Positions 1 to 7,263 of a DNA stretch of 13,518 nt are shown in pieces. The notes under the pieces were generated by a model. That model saw only the letters and a list, made by a program, of their open reading frames with translations, was not told the origin of the DNA and did not search any database. This DNA comes from JAWLDB01 sp041686915 (GTDB lineage Bacteria; Bacillota; UBA994; UBA5500), in assembly GCA_041686915.1 (NCBI GenBank), contig JAWLDB010000057.1, forward strand, positions 1 to 13,518. The letters run 5' to 3'. The position numbers and the translations under genes were made by a program. Position 1 is the first letter of the stretch; each line of letters starts with the position of its first letter.

Positions 1-975
1 GCTACGGTGATGGGCAGGTTCTATGCGATGGACCGTGACCATCGTTGGGAGCGGGTCTCTGCGGCTTACCATGCCATGGTATCCGGTGAGGGGAAGCATG
101 CTGCAACTGCCCGGCAGGCTGTAGAGGCGAGTTACTCCCAGGATGTCTCGGATGAATTTGTTTCACCGACGGTAATTGACCCGGATGGAATCGTAAGGGA
201 CCGAGACGTTCTTTTTGTGTTCAACTTCCGTGCCGACCGGGTGCGCGAGTTGCTGCATGCGTTTCACGACGAGGAGTTTCTTGCCTTCGAGCGGGCTGGG
301 AGGCCCTCTGCCAATCTATATGGCATGGCCCAATATGCGCAGGATCTACCTATTCCCTATGCAGTACCTCCCCAGGATCTCAGTCTGACCTTGGGTGAAG
401 TGATTAGCCTAACAGGTCGTAAACAGCTGCGTATCGCCGAGACAGAAAAATACGCACATGTGACGTTCTTCTTTAATGGCGGCAGGGAAGAGGCTTTTGT
501 CGGCGAAGATCGGGTGCTTGTGCCTTCCCCGAAGGTATCAACTTATGACCAATGTCCTGAGATGAGTGCCGTGGAAATAACGGACAAGCTGCTGGAGCGT
601 CTGTCTGAATATGACCTGATTGTAGTGAACTACGCTAACCTCGATATGGTTGGTCATACTGGCGTTATGCAGGCAGCAATCTGTGCTGTTGAGACCGTGG
701 ACACATGCGTTGGTCGGTTGGTGGATGGAGTTCGGTCGATAGGAGCAGCGTTAGTCCTCAGCGCTGATCATGGTAATGCAGAACAGATGGTAGACCCAAC
801 TACCGGGTCTCCCCATACTGCTCACACCCCTAACCCGGTGCCTTGCGTGGTCATGGCTGAAGGTGTTGAACAGCTCAGAGACGGCGGACAATTAGCCGAT
901 CTAGCGCCGACGGTTCTCCAGTTGATGCGGATCACGCAGCCTCCTGCGATGACTGGCGTATCATTGATCAAATAA
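1..975 (+). CDS. gpmI: 2,3-bisphosphoglycerate-independent phosphoglycerate mutase, C-terminal part (5' truncated by window edge)
   Basis: This enzyme interconverts 3-phosphoglycerate and 2-phosphoglycerate in cytosolic glycolysis, using two Mn2+ ions. The frame is open from base 1 (ATVMGRFYAMDRD...) and ends at TAA 973-975. About 324 residues are visible of a usual length near 510, so the N-terminal part with the catalytic serine lies outside the window. Visible family signatures are GRFYAMDRDHRWERV at the start, VFNFRADR near base 210, and the metal-binding groups: Asp (643-645) and His (655-657) in NLDMVGHTG, Asp-His (766-771) in SADHGNAE, and His (823-825) in SPHTAHTPNP. The stop is only 35 bp before eno, whose ribosome binding site lies in that gap, so the two are very probably co-transcribed and catalyse consecutive steps. 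The identification is secure; only the 5' end is unknown. Confidence 0.97.
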   Translation, partial: ATVMGRFYAMDRDHRWERVSAAYHAMVSGEGKHAATARQAVEASYSQDVSDEFVSPTVIDPDGIVRDRDVLFVFNFRADRVRELLHAFHDEEFLAFERAGRPSANLYGMAQYAQDLPIPYAVPPQDLSLTLGEVISLTGRKQLRIAETEKYAHVTFFFNGGREEAFVGEDRVLVPSPKVSTYDQCPEMSAVEITDKLLERLSEYDLIVVNYANLDMVGHTGVMQAAICAVETVDTCVGRLVDGVRSIGAALVLSADHGNAEQMVDPTTGSPHTAHTPNPVPCVVMAEGVEQLRDGGQLADLAPTVLQLMRITQPPAMTGVSLIK

Positions 976-1010
976 TCTTAGGTTCTTACGTTCGAAAGGA
1001 GTCAGCTATA

Positions 1011-2294
1011 ATGACGACCATTGTTGAGTGCTTTGCCCGGGAGATTATGGACTCCCGCGGGAATCCGACCGTGGAGGTTGAGGTTGTACTGGAAAGTGGC
1101 GCCGTAGGCAGAGCAGCTGTTCCTTCCGGGGCATCGACTGGTGCCTTTGAGGCAGTGGAGCTGCGGGACGGAGATAAACAGCGCTATCTAGGCAAAGGGG
1201 TTGAACGGGCGGTTGACAACGTCAATAGCCTGATCGCGCCAGAACTGATGGGCATGGACGCTGCTGCGCAAGCGGCTATAGACGAGATGCTGATCAATCT
1301 GGACGGCACGCCTAACAAGTCGCGTCTGGGAGCCAACGCTATTTTGGGAGTGTCCATGGCGGTTGCCAGGGCGGCTGCTGAAGCTACAGGCCTCCCTTTA
1401 TACCAGTATCTTGGCGGAGTGAACGCGCGTCTGTTGCCAGTACCGATGATGAACATTCTAAACGGAGGCCAGCACGCCGACAATAACGTAGACATCCAAG
1501 AGTTCATGGTGATGCCGGTAGGGGCTGTTTGTTGGCGCGATGCCCTGCGCATGGGCGCTGAAGTGTTTCATGCTCTGCGCAACGTTCTAAAGGCACAAGG
1601 TCTGGCCACTGGTGTAGGCGACGAAGGTGGTTTTGCCCCCAATCTCGAGTCCAACGAGGCGGCGCTACAAGCGATTATGCAGGCTATTGAACGCGCCGGA
1701 TACGAGCCAGGTGAAGATATTGCCCTTGCGCTCGATGTGGCAGCGACCGAGCTCTACTCAGACGGGAAATACGTGTTGAGTGGCGAAGGCAGGCAGCTTA
1801 CTGCTCCGGAGATGGTCGACTACTACGCGGCCCTCTTGGACAAGTACCCAATAGTTTCAATAGAAGACGGGATGTCTGAGGAAGACTGGGACGGCTGGAA
1901 GCTGATTACTGAGAGGCTCGGCTCCCGCGTACAGCTGGTCGGTGATGACCTGTTTGTCACCAACACTGAGCGCCTAGCTAGAGGCATTGAGCTTGGGGTA
2001 GCCAATTCCATTCTGATTAAGCTCAACCAGATCGGGACAGTTTCCGAGACTCTCGATGCCATCGAGATGGCCAAACGGGCAGGCTATACTGCAGTCATCT
2101 CGCATCGTTCCGGTGAAACCGAGGATACCACGATTGCAGACCTGGCTGTAGCCGTTAATGCGGGCCAGATTAAGACGGGTGCACCGTCACGCAGTGAGCG
2201 CGTGGCTAAGTATAACCAGCTGTTGCGCATCGAAGAGTATCTTGGCGCGGTAGCCAGCTATCCTGGCATGGGTTGTTTCTATAACCTTAAGTAG
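1011..2294 (+). CDS. eno: Enolase (phosphopyruvate hydratase)
   Basis: Enolase converts 2-phosphoglycerate to phosphoenolpyruvate with Mg2+, the step after GpmI. The 427-residue length is normal for bacteria. The N-terminal domain shows AREIMDSRGNPTVEVEV and VPSGASTGAFEAVELRD, the mobile substrate loops. The barrel domain holds the catalytic acid region GDEGGFAPN (Glu about 205), SIEDGMSEEDWDGW and GDDLFVTN with metal ligands, the catalytic lysine in ILIKLNQIGTVSET (Lys about 337), and SHRSGETEDT (His about 365). The ATG at 1011 is chosen because AAAGGAG at 995-1001 precedes it with 9-nt spacing. No promoter or terminator is evident between gpmI and eno. After the stop no clear terminator is seen; the next landmark is the secG promoter. 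In some bacteria enolase also belongs to RNA-degradation complexes, but nothing here tests that. Confidence 0.98.
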   Translation: MTTIVECFAREIMDSRGNPTVEVEVVLESGAVGRAAVPSGASTGAFEAVELRDGDKQRYLGKGVERAVDNVNSLIAPELMGMDAAAQAAIDEMLINLDGTPNKSRLGANAILGVSMAVARAAAEATGLPLYQYLGGVNARLLPVPMMNILNGGQHADNNVDIQEFMVMPVGAVCWRDALRMGAEVFHALRNVLKAQGLATGVGDEGGFAPNLESNEAALQAIMQAIERAGYEPGEDIALALDVAATELYSDGKYVLSGEGRQLTAPEMVDYYAALLDKYPIVSIEDGMSEEDWDGWKLITERLGSRVQLVGDDLFVTNTERLARGIELGVANSILIKLNQIGTVSETLDAIEMAKRAGYTAVISHRSGETEDTTIADLAVAVNAGQIKTGAPSRSERVAKYNQLLRIEEYLGAVASYPGMGCFYNLK

Positions 2295-2351
2295 CTGATT
2301 TGCAGCAGGAAAATGGCTGAAAGTGGGGCGGCCGGTGTCAAGGTCTTTCTA

Positions 2352-2380
2352 TTGTCATGCCTTGTCGCCTATGCTAAAAT
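2352..2380 (+). promoter_or_regulatory. Predicted sigma-A promoter of secG
   Basis: TTGTCA at 2352-2357 and TAAAAT at 2375-2380 are separated by 17 bp, and a TG at 2372-2373 gives an extended -10. It lies 33 bp before the secG start. It suggests secG is transcribed independently of the glycolytic operon, although read-through from eno is possible because no terminator is visible there. Confidence 0.6.
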
Positions 2381-2412
2381 ATAGTGAGCTTTGGGGGTAG
2401 GGAGGTGGCACT

Positions 2413-2646
2413 TTGATCCTAGCATTGACTATTATTGATGCTTTACTGGCACTGGGAGTTACATTTACGGTAATTATGCAGTCCGGCAAGTCAGCAGGCC
2501 TCGGTACTATTGCCGGTGGCGCAACACAGCTGTTCGGCCGCAAGAAGGGTATGGACGAATTGTTTTCCAAGTGGACAACATACTTGGCGATCGCCTGGCT
2601 GTTGGTTACATTGCTCCTGACCGTCCTGACACGCCGCTTGGCATAG
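2413..2646 (+). CDS. secG: Preprotein translocase subunit SecG
   Basis: SecG is the small accessory subunit of the SecYEG protein-conducting channel in the cytoplasmic membrane and assists SecA-driven export. The 77-residue product has two hydrophobic segments (about residues 2-22 and 53-73) flanking the conserved cytoplasmic loop. That loop contains MQSGKSAGLGTIAGGATQLF, FGRKKGMDELFSKWT matching the family pattern of a Gly-rich stretch followed by FG and a K-x-T region. The start is TTG at 2413, supported by GGGAGGTGG just upstream with about 6-nt spacing; no better ATG exists in frame. Placement directly after eno and before rnr/smpB is the common Bacillota arrangement, here interrupted by hppA and three small genes. 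The gene has its own promoter and terminator. Confidence 0.95.
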   Translation: MILALTIIDALLALGVTFTVIMQSGKSAGLGTIAGGATQLFGRKKGMDELFSKWTTYLAIAWLLVTLLLTVLTRRLA

Positions 2647-2661
2647 AGAACTGTATATTTG

Positions 2662-2691
2662 GCATACCCTGGCAAGACTAGGGTATGCTTT
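2662..2691 (+). terminator. Rho-independent terminator after secG
   Basis: A perfect 9-bp stem (GCATACCCT at 2662-2670 with AGGGTATGC at 2680-2688) encloses a 9-nt loop and is followed by a short TTTGT tract. The weak T tract suggests moderate efficiency. Confidence 0.65.
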
Positions 2692-2769
2692 GTCATGGAT
2701 ACGGTCAGAATTCAAGAATAATAGCACAAATCAGTAAATCTACACAATATTGTTGGGGGGCAAAAACTA

Positions 2770-4740
2770 ATGGAGAACCTCATCTGGTTGGCGCCTGCGG
2801 CGGGTGCAATTGCACTTGTCTTCGCTCTTATTCTCGCAGGCTGGATCGGACGCCAGGATGCAGGCAACAAGCGCATGGTGGAAATCGCTGACGCGATTCA
2901 CGAAGGTGCAATGGCATTCCTAAAGCGCGAGTATTCTATTCTGGTTATCTTTGTTGCAGTGTTGTTTGCGGTCTTGGCTTTCTTCATCAATTTGGAGACA
3001 GCTATCGCCTTTGTTTCGGGAGCCATCGCTAGTGTTTTGGCAGGCTTCATCGGTATGTCCGTTGCTACCAAGGCTAACGTTCGTACTGCCAATGCAGCTC
3101 AGCACGGTCAGAACCGTGCACTTGGTGTCGCATTCAACGGTGGTGCCGTTATGGGTATGTCCGTAGTAGGTTTAGGTCTTATGGGAGTCGGTATTCTCTA
3201 CTGGATATTCCGTAACCCGGAAATCGTTAACGGTTTTGCGCTTGGAGCAAGTTCCATCGCTCTGTTCGCCCGCGTTGGCGGCGGTATCTATACCAAGGCT
3301 GCTGACGTCGGTGCCGACCTGGTGGGTAAAGTTGAGGCAGGCATTCCTGAGGATGACCCCCGCAACCCGGCAGTTATCGCCGACAACGTTGGTGACAACG
3401 TCGGTGACGTCGCTGGTATGGGCGCTGACCTGTTTGAATCCTATGTCGGCGCTATCATCGCTGCCATGTCCATCGGTGTTTTCCGTTTCGGTAACATCAA
3501 CGGTATCCTGCTGCCGCTTCTCCTAGCTTCAGCTGGTACAGTTGCGTCCATTATTGGTACCAGGTTTGTTAGCGCCAAGGAAGGTGCCAATGTGCAGGCA
3601 GCCCTGCGCACCGGTACCTATGTCAGTGGCATTCTGACGGTAGCAGCGGCCTTCTTCCTGGTTCGTTACCTGAACATCGAAATCGGTGTGTTCTATGCAA
3701 TCGTCGCTGGTTTGGTCGCGGGGATCGCTGTTGGCCAGATTACTGAGTACTATACTTCCTCGGACAAGCCTCCGGTTGCTGGTATCGCTCAGGCGTCACA
3801 GACTGGGCCTGCTACCAACATCATCGCTGGTTTGGCCGTAGGTATGCGCAGTACAGCACTGCCCATCCTGGTGATTGCTTTGGCAATCTACGTTGCGTTC
3901 AACTTCGCCGACCTGTTTGGCATTGCCATCGCAGCTGTCGGTATGCTGGCTACCACCGGTATGACTGTGGCAGTTGACGCCTACGGTCCGATTGCGGACA
4001 ACGCAGGCGGCATTGCTGAAATGGCCGAGCTTGACCCGAAGGTGCGCAAAGTCACCGATAAGCTTGATGCTGTCGGTAACACAACAGCTGCTATCGGTAA
4101 GGGTTTCGCTATCGGTTCTGCCGCTCTGACGGCTCTAGCCCTCTTCTCCGCCTATGCGACAGCTGTCGGACTGCGGACAGAAGGTATTAACATCCTGGAT
4201 GCCAAGGTTATCATCGGCCTGTTCGTCGGTGGCATGCTGCCGTATCTGTTCTCCGCTATGACCATGGAGGCAGTAGGTAAGGCTGCGTTTGAGATGATTG
4301 AAGAGGTGCGCCGCCAATTCCGTGAGATTCCTGGCCTGATGCAAGGTAAGGCTCGTCCTGACTACGCCCGTTGCGTAACCATCAGTACTGATGCCGCTCT
4401 TAGGCAGATGATTGTTCCAGGTCTTCTGGCAGTCATCGCACCGCTCGCTACCGGCTTCCTGCTCGGCAAGGCCGCCCTCGGCGGTTTGCTGGCAGGCGCA
4501 CTCGTCACTGGTGTGCTGGTCGCCATCCAGATGGCTAACTCCGGTGGCGCTTGGGATAACGCTAAGAAGTACATCGAGGCAGGCAATCTGGGCGGTAAGG
4601 GTACTGATACTCATGCCGCAGCCGTTGTTGGCGATACCGTGGGCGATCCGTTCAAGGACACCTCAGGCCCATCCATCAACATCCTTATCAAGTTGATGAC
4701 TATCGTGGCACTCGTATTTGCCCCACTCTTCACAATGTAG
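2770..4740 (+). CDS. hppA: Membrane-bound ion-pumping pyrophosphatase, K+-dependent type
   Basis: This integral membrane enzyme hydrolyses cytosolic pyrophosphate and pumps Na+ and/or H+ outwards, saving energy from biosynthetic PPi. The 656-residue product is hydrophobic along its length, with about 16 membrane segments expected for the family. The Mg-PPi site is clear: EDDPRNPAVIADNVGDNVGD from residue 194, KAADVGADLVGKVE before it, and near the C terminus KGTDTHAAAVVGDTVGDPFKDTSGPS. GNTTAAIGKG (residues 436-445) has Ala440 and Gly443 where K+-independent enzymes have Lys and Thr, so I assign it to the K+-dependent subfamily. Glu223 in DLFESYVG occupies the gate position typical of Na+-PPases and some K+-dependent H+-PPases, so the pumped ion is not settled. 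The ATG at 2770 follows a G6 run at 2755-2760. It is monocistronic, with terminators on both sides. Confidence 0.97.
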   Translation: MENLIWLAPAAGAIALVFALILAGWIGRQDAGNKRMVEIADAIHEGAMAFLKREYSILVIFVAVLFAVLAFFINLETAIAFVSGAIASVLAGFIGMSVATKANVRTANAAQHGQNRALGVAFNGGAVMGMSVVGLGLMGVGILYWIFRNPEIVNGFALGASSIALFARVGGGIYTKAADVGADLVGKVEAGIPEDDPRNPAVIADNVGDNVGDVAGMGADLFESYVGAIIAAMSIGVFRFGNINGILLPLLLASAGTVASIIGTRFVSAKEGANVQAALRTGTYVSGILTVAAAFFLVRYLNIEIGVFYAIVAGLVAGIAVGQITEYYTSSDKPPVAGIAQASQTGPATNIIAGLAVGMRSTALPILVIALAIYVAFNFADLFGIAIAAVGMLATTGMTVAVDAYGPIADNAGGIAEMAELDPKVRKVTDKLDAVGNTTAAIGKGFAIGSAALTALALFSAYATAVGLRTEGINILDAKVIIGLFVGGMLPYLFSAMTMEAVGKAAFEMIEEVRRQFREIPGLMQGKARPDYARCVTISTDAALRQMIVPGLLAVIAPLATGFLLGKAALGGLLAGALVTGVLVAIQMANSGGAWDNAKKYIEAGNLGGKGTDTHAAAVVGDTVGDPFKDTSGPSINILIKLMTIVALVFAPLFTM

Positions 4741-4747
4741 TAGTCAC

Positions 4748-4779
4748 AAAAGCAGGTGCCCACGAGGTACCTGCTTTTT
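4748..4779 (+). terminator. Strong Rho-independent terminator after hppA
   Basis: A 10-bp stem (4751-4760 with 4766-4775, one G-T pair) has a 5-nt loop CACGA. It is preceded by an A run and followed by T5, a textbook strong terminator that the A tract may make bidirectional. It starts 8 bp after the hppA stop. Confidence 0.88.
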
Positions 4780-4800
4780 GCTACCAAAAAGATATGGCCA

Positions 4801-4829
4801 TTTGCGAAAACACAGAATTTTGGTAAACT
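4801..4829 (+). promoter_or_regulatory. Candidate promoter of the HD-domain gene
   Basis: TTTGCG at 4801-4806 and TAAACT at 4824-4829 are 17 bp apart, with TG at 4821-4822 as an extended -10. The -35 match is weak. The position, just after the hppA terminator and 43 bp before the HD gene start, fits. Confidence 0.4.
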
Positions 4830-4872
4830 AAACAAAATAGCATTCATTTATTCAAAGGAGAGGATTGGACAG

Positions 4873-5424
4873 ATGACCCGCGATCAAGCCTTGCAACTAG
4901 TCAAGAAACATGTCAAAAACAAGAACCTGATAAAACACATGCTGGCTGTCGAAGCCATCATGCGCGCGCTAGCTATCCGCTTTGGAGAGAATGTTGAGCT
5001 GTGGGGACTCGCCGGATTACTGCACGATATAGACTATGACCAAACCGCCGATGAACCTGCTAAGCATAGTCAACTGGGCGCAGATATGCTGGCTCAGGAA
5101 GGCCTGGACCCGGCGCTAGTCTACGCGGTACGAGCACATAACGAGATGCATGGGCTTCCGCTCAAGAGCCTGCTGGACAAGTCCCTGTACGCAGCCGATC
5201 CATTGTCTGGCCTAGTAGTTGCCGCTGCCCTCATTCACCCTGACCGCAAGTTGGCTGTAATTGATACTCCGTTCATCATGAACCGGTTCAACGAGAAGAG
5301 CTTTGCGCGTGGTGCCAATCGTGAGCAGATACAAACCTGCCATGACATGGGTTTGACGCTTGAACAGTTCGTTAGCTTGGCACTCCGCTCAATGCAAGGT
5401 ATTAGTACCGAGCTCGGCCTATAG
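4873..5424 (+). CDS. HD-domain (HDIG-like) metal-dependent phosphohydrolase family protein
   Basis: This is a 183-residue soluble protein of the HD superfamily, whose members use bound divalent metal to hydrolyse phosphomonoesters or cyclic nucleotides; the substrate of this branch is not known to me. Visible elements are the first His (residue 22, LIKHMLAVEAIM), the His-Asp doublet at 51-52 in GLLHDIDYD, the AVRAHNEMHGLP segment with further His, and an Asp in LYAADPLSGL. Together these make the expected H...HD...D metal site. The ATG at 4873 is preferred over an upstream in-frame start at 4756 because AAAGGAGAGG lies at 4854-4863 and the family alignment begins here; the upstream region overlaps the hppA terminator. 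The gene is flanked by terminators and appears monocistronic. A stand-alone protein of this size has no visible partner domain. Confidence 0.85.
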   Translation: MTRDQALQLVKKHVKNKNLIKHMLAVEAIMRALAIRFGENVELWGLAGLLHDIDYDQTADEPAKHSQLGADMLAQEGLDPALVYAVRAHNEMHGLPLKSLLDKSLYAADPLSGLVVAAALIHPDRKLAVIDTPFIMNRFNEKSFARGANREQIQTCHDMGLTLEQFVSLALRSMQGISTELGL

Positions 5425-5435
5425 AGTACTATAGG

Positions 5436-5461
5436 GCGGCAGCCGCACAGCTGCCGCTTTT
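5436..5461 (+). terminator. Rho-independent terminator after the HD-domain gene
   Basis: A perfect 8-bp GC-rich stem (GCGGCAGC at 5436-5443 with GCTGCCGC at 5450-5457) has a 6-nt loop and is followed by TTTT. Confidence 0.85.
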
Positions 5462-5479
5462 AGATTAGGGGTGTTTGGC

Positions 5480-5962
5480 GTGTACAGCATACAGCCCATG
5501 GACAATTTCTCAGCCAAGCAGATTGCTGATTGGAGCTATCCCGAGCCCTGGACGGTATATAGCTTTCGGGGTGATGAACAGGTATTGAGTGAACTGCTAG
5601 CAGGAGGTTATCATGCGGTTTTTGACGAAGTGGGCGAACTTGTTGGTTATTTCTGTTTTGGTGAGCCGGCGCGCGTACCCGGTGGCATTACCGCCGGAGT
5701 CTATGATAGCGATGCGGTTGACATCGGCTTAGGCATCCGCCCAGACTTAAGCGGTAAGGGGCTAGGCTTGCAGTTTTTACAGGCAGGGATGAGATATGCA
5801 ACTCAGCGCCTGGGGTACTCTCGCTTGAGGTTGAGCGTGCTCGCATGGAACGAGCGCGCTATCAAGGTGTATGAACGGGCTGGATTCGCTAAGGCTTGTA
5901 TCTTTGCTAGCAAGACGCCTCGCGGGACAAGTACCTTCATACTGATGCTGCATGTCCAGTAA
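5480..5962 (+). CDS. GNAT-family N-acetyltransferase
   Basis: This protein of about 160 residues belongs to the GCN5-related acetyltransferases, which move an acetyl group from acetyl-CoA to an amine; the acceptor cannot be deduced. The acetyl-CoA loop is visible as RPDLSGKGLG from Arg87, matching R/Q-x-x-G-x-G/A, followed by the helix LQFLQAGMRYA. The terminal part SRLRLSVLAWNERAIKVYERAGF is the classical motif B region that completes the cofactor site. The N terminus (YSIQPMDNFSAKQIADWSYPEPW) is like the RimI-like/YjaB-like group common in Bacillota. I choose GTG at 5480 because AGGGGTG lies 6 nt upstream; an in-frame GTG at 5471 would add three residues but overlaps that site. The gene sits between the HD gene terminator and the promoter of the following flavoprotein gene, with no dedicated promoter recognised. 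Confidence 0.88.
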   Translation: MYSIQPMDNFSAKQIADWSYPEPWTVYSFRGDEQVLSELLAGGYHAVFDEVGELVGYFCFGEPARVPGGITAGVYDSDAVDIGLGIRPDLSGKGLGLQFLQAGMRYATQRLGYSRLRLSVLAWNERAIKVYERAGFAKACIFASKTPRGTSTFILMLHVQ

Positions 5963-5968
5963 AAATAT

Positions 5969-5997
5969 TTGCGTCAAACAGAGTTCTAGTCTACAAT
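5969..5997 (+). promoter_or_regulatory. Predicted sigma-A promoter of the nitronate monooxygenase-like gene
   Basis: TTGCGT at 5969-5974 and TACAAT at 5992-5997 are separated by exactly 17 bp. Transcription would start near 6004, about 50 nt before the coding start, just ahead of the GTGTGCAC repeats. Confidence 0.6.
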
Positions 5998-6010
5998 GAA
6001 GGAAGTAGGT

Positions 6011-6029
6011 GTGTGCACATAGTGTGCAC
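6011..6029 (+). repeat. Tandem GTGTGCAC repeats, possible operator
   Basis: The octamer GTGTGCAC occurs at 6011-6018 and 6022-6029. The two copies are 11 bp apart start to start, about one helical turn, and each contains the palindrome GTGCAC. They fall just downstream of the predicted transcription start, a typical repressor position. No regulator is identified. Confidence 0.35.
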
Positions 6030-6054
6030 GAGTCTTGGTAAAGGGGTAGCATTG

Positions 6055-7125
6055 ATGAAGATACCAACTTTGCGGATCGGTGATTTAGAGGCCAAAGTGC
6101 CTATTGTACAAGGCGGAATGGGAGTCGGAGTCTCGTTATCTGGGTTGGCCGCTGCTGTGGCCAATTGTGGTGGAGTGGGAGTTATCTCAGGGGTCGAGAC
6201 CGGGTTCTATCGGTCTGATTATACGGGCAACAAACGGGAAGCTAGTGCTGCGGGTCTGGTTGAGCAGCTGCGCCTTGCCAGGGAAAAAAGCCCTGATGGC
6301 ATCATAGGCGTAAACATCATGGTCGCTCTCAACAACTATGCCGACATGGTGCAGGCTGCCGTAGAGGGCGGCGCAGACATCATCTTTTCTGGTGCCGGGT
6401 TGCCACTCAATCTGCCAGAGCTAGTGGCAGGTTCAGAAGTCAAGCTTGCCCCCATCATTTCCTCTGGCCGCGCAGCCACGCTCATGTGCCGCAGTTGGCA
6501 GAAGAGGTATGACCGACTGCCAGACGCAGTCGTATTGGAAGGTCCTTTGGCGGGCGGGCACCTCGGTTTTTCAATGGAGCAGTTGCAGGATCCCAACGCG
6601 CCTAGTCTAGAGCAACTGACAGGAGAGGTGGTAGCTGCACTTGAACCGTTCGCTGGCCCCTCTGGACCCATACCTGTGATTGCCGGTGGAGGTTTATGGG
6701 ATGGAAAGGACATCGCCCGCGTTCTACAGGCTGGGGCCGCAGCTGCCCAGTTAGCGTCCCGCTTTGTGCCGACTTTTGAGTGCGATGCATCAGAAGAGTT
6801 CAAGCAAGAATATCTGCGGGCTTGCCCTGACGATATTGTTTTGATCAAAAGTCCGGTTGGTTTGCCTGGGCGCGCCATTCGCAATCAGTACCTGAACGAG
6901 GTGGCATCAGGTCAAACCACACCTCTGCGGTGTTACTATAACTGTCTAAAGCCATGCTCACCCAAAGAAGCGCCATACTGTATCGCTGACGCGTTAATCA
7001 ATGCGCAACAGGGTAATCTGCAAAAAGGCTTTGCTTTCTGTGGGGCAAATGCATGGCGAGCCGATAAAATCACGTCTGTAGCAGATGTTTTTGCGGAACT
7101 GCTCGCACAAATTGAACAAGCCTAA
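6055..7125 (+). CDS. Nitronate monooxygenase-like FMN-dependent TIM-barrel protein
   Basis: This 356-residue protein belongs to the nitronate monooxygenase/2-nitropropane dioxygenase family. Those enzymes bind FMN and oxidise alkyl nitronates, and FabK enoyl-ACP reductases share the same fold. The FMN-binding start is visible as PIVQGGMGVGVS near residue 16. GPLAGGHLGFS carries the conserved His (about residue 169), and GPIPVIAGGGLWDG plus AGAAAAQLASRFVPT form the phosphate-binding end of the barrel. The C-terminal part has a four-cysteine segment, CYYNCLKPC followed by PYCIADAL, seen in the longer clostridial members and not in FabK (about 315 residues), so I prefer the monooxygenase label. 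The ATG at 6055 follows AAAGGGG near 6040-6046; an upstream in-frame start at 6013 lies within the repeat region and lacks a binding site. Substrate and pathway are uncertain. Confidence 0.85.
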   Translation: MKIPTLRIGDLEAKVPIVQGGMGVGVSLSGLAAAVANCGGVGVISGVETGFYRSDYTGNKREASAAGLVEQLRLAREKSPDGIIGVNIMVALNNYADMVQAAVEGGADIIFSGAGLPLNLPELVAGSEVKLAPIISSGRAATLMCRSWQKRYDRLPDAVVLEGPLAGGHLGFSMEQLQDPNAPSLEQLTGEVVAALEPFAGPSGPIPVIAGGGLWDGKDIARVLQAGAAAAQLASRFVPTFECDASEEFKQEYLRACPDDIVLIKSPVGLPGRAIRNQYLNEVASGQTTPLRCYYNCLKPCSPKEAPYCIADALINAQQGNLQKGFAFCGANAWRADKITSVADVFAELLAQIEQA

Positions 7126-7135
7126 AGCAATGTCA

Positions 7136-7171
7136 GAAGAGCAGCTGTAATGGGTGCTCTTCCTGTGTTTT
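7136..7171 (+). terminator. Weak terminator candidate after the nitronate monooxygenase-like gene
   Basis: An 8-bp stem (GAAGAGCA at 7136-7143 with TGCTCTTC at 7155-7162) has an 11-nt loop and is followed by CTGTGTTTT. The T tract is separated from the stem by about five bases, so termination may be partial and rnr could receive read-through. Confidence 0.45.
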
Positions 7172-7263
7172 CTCCACAGAACGGTAAGTGGATTGATTTT
7201 GACATCCAAGCAAACAATAGGAGCGAATGTGAAGTTATAGAATTGTACAGAGGAGGTTCTCTG

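Noticed and set aside
6055..7125. Assignment as FabK enoyl-ACP reductase
   Set aside because: The protein is longer than FabK, carries the four-cysteine C-terminal segment of the nitronate monooxygenase branch, and has no fatty-acid synthesis genes nearby.
7199..7204. TTGACA upstream of rnr as a promoter -35
   Set aside because: No acceptable -10 lies 16-18 bp downstream (GCGAAT at 17 bp).
7150..7263. N-terminal extension of RNase R from an upstream ATG
   Set aside because: The extra 38 residues do not resemble RNase R and overlap a hairpin, while the ATG at 7264 has an excellent AGGAGGT.
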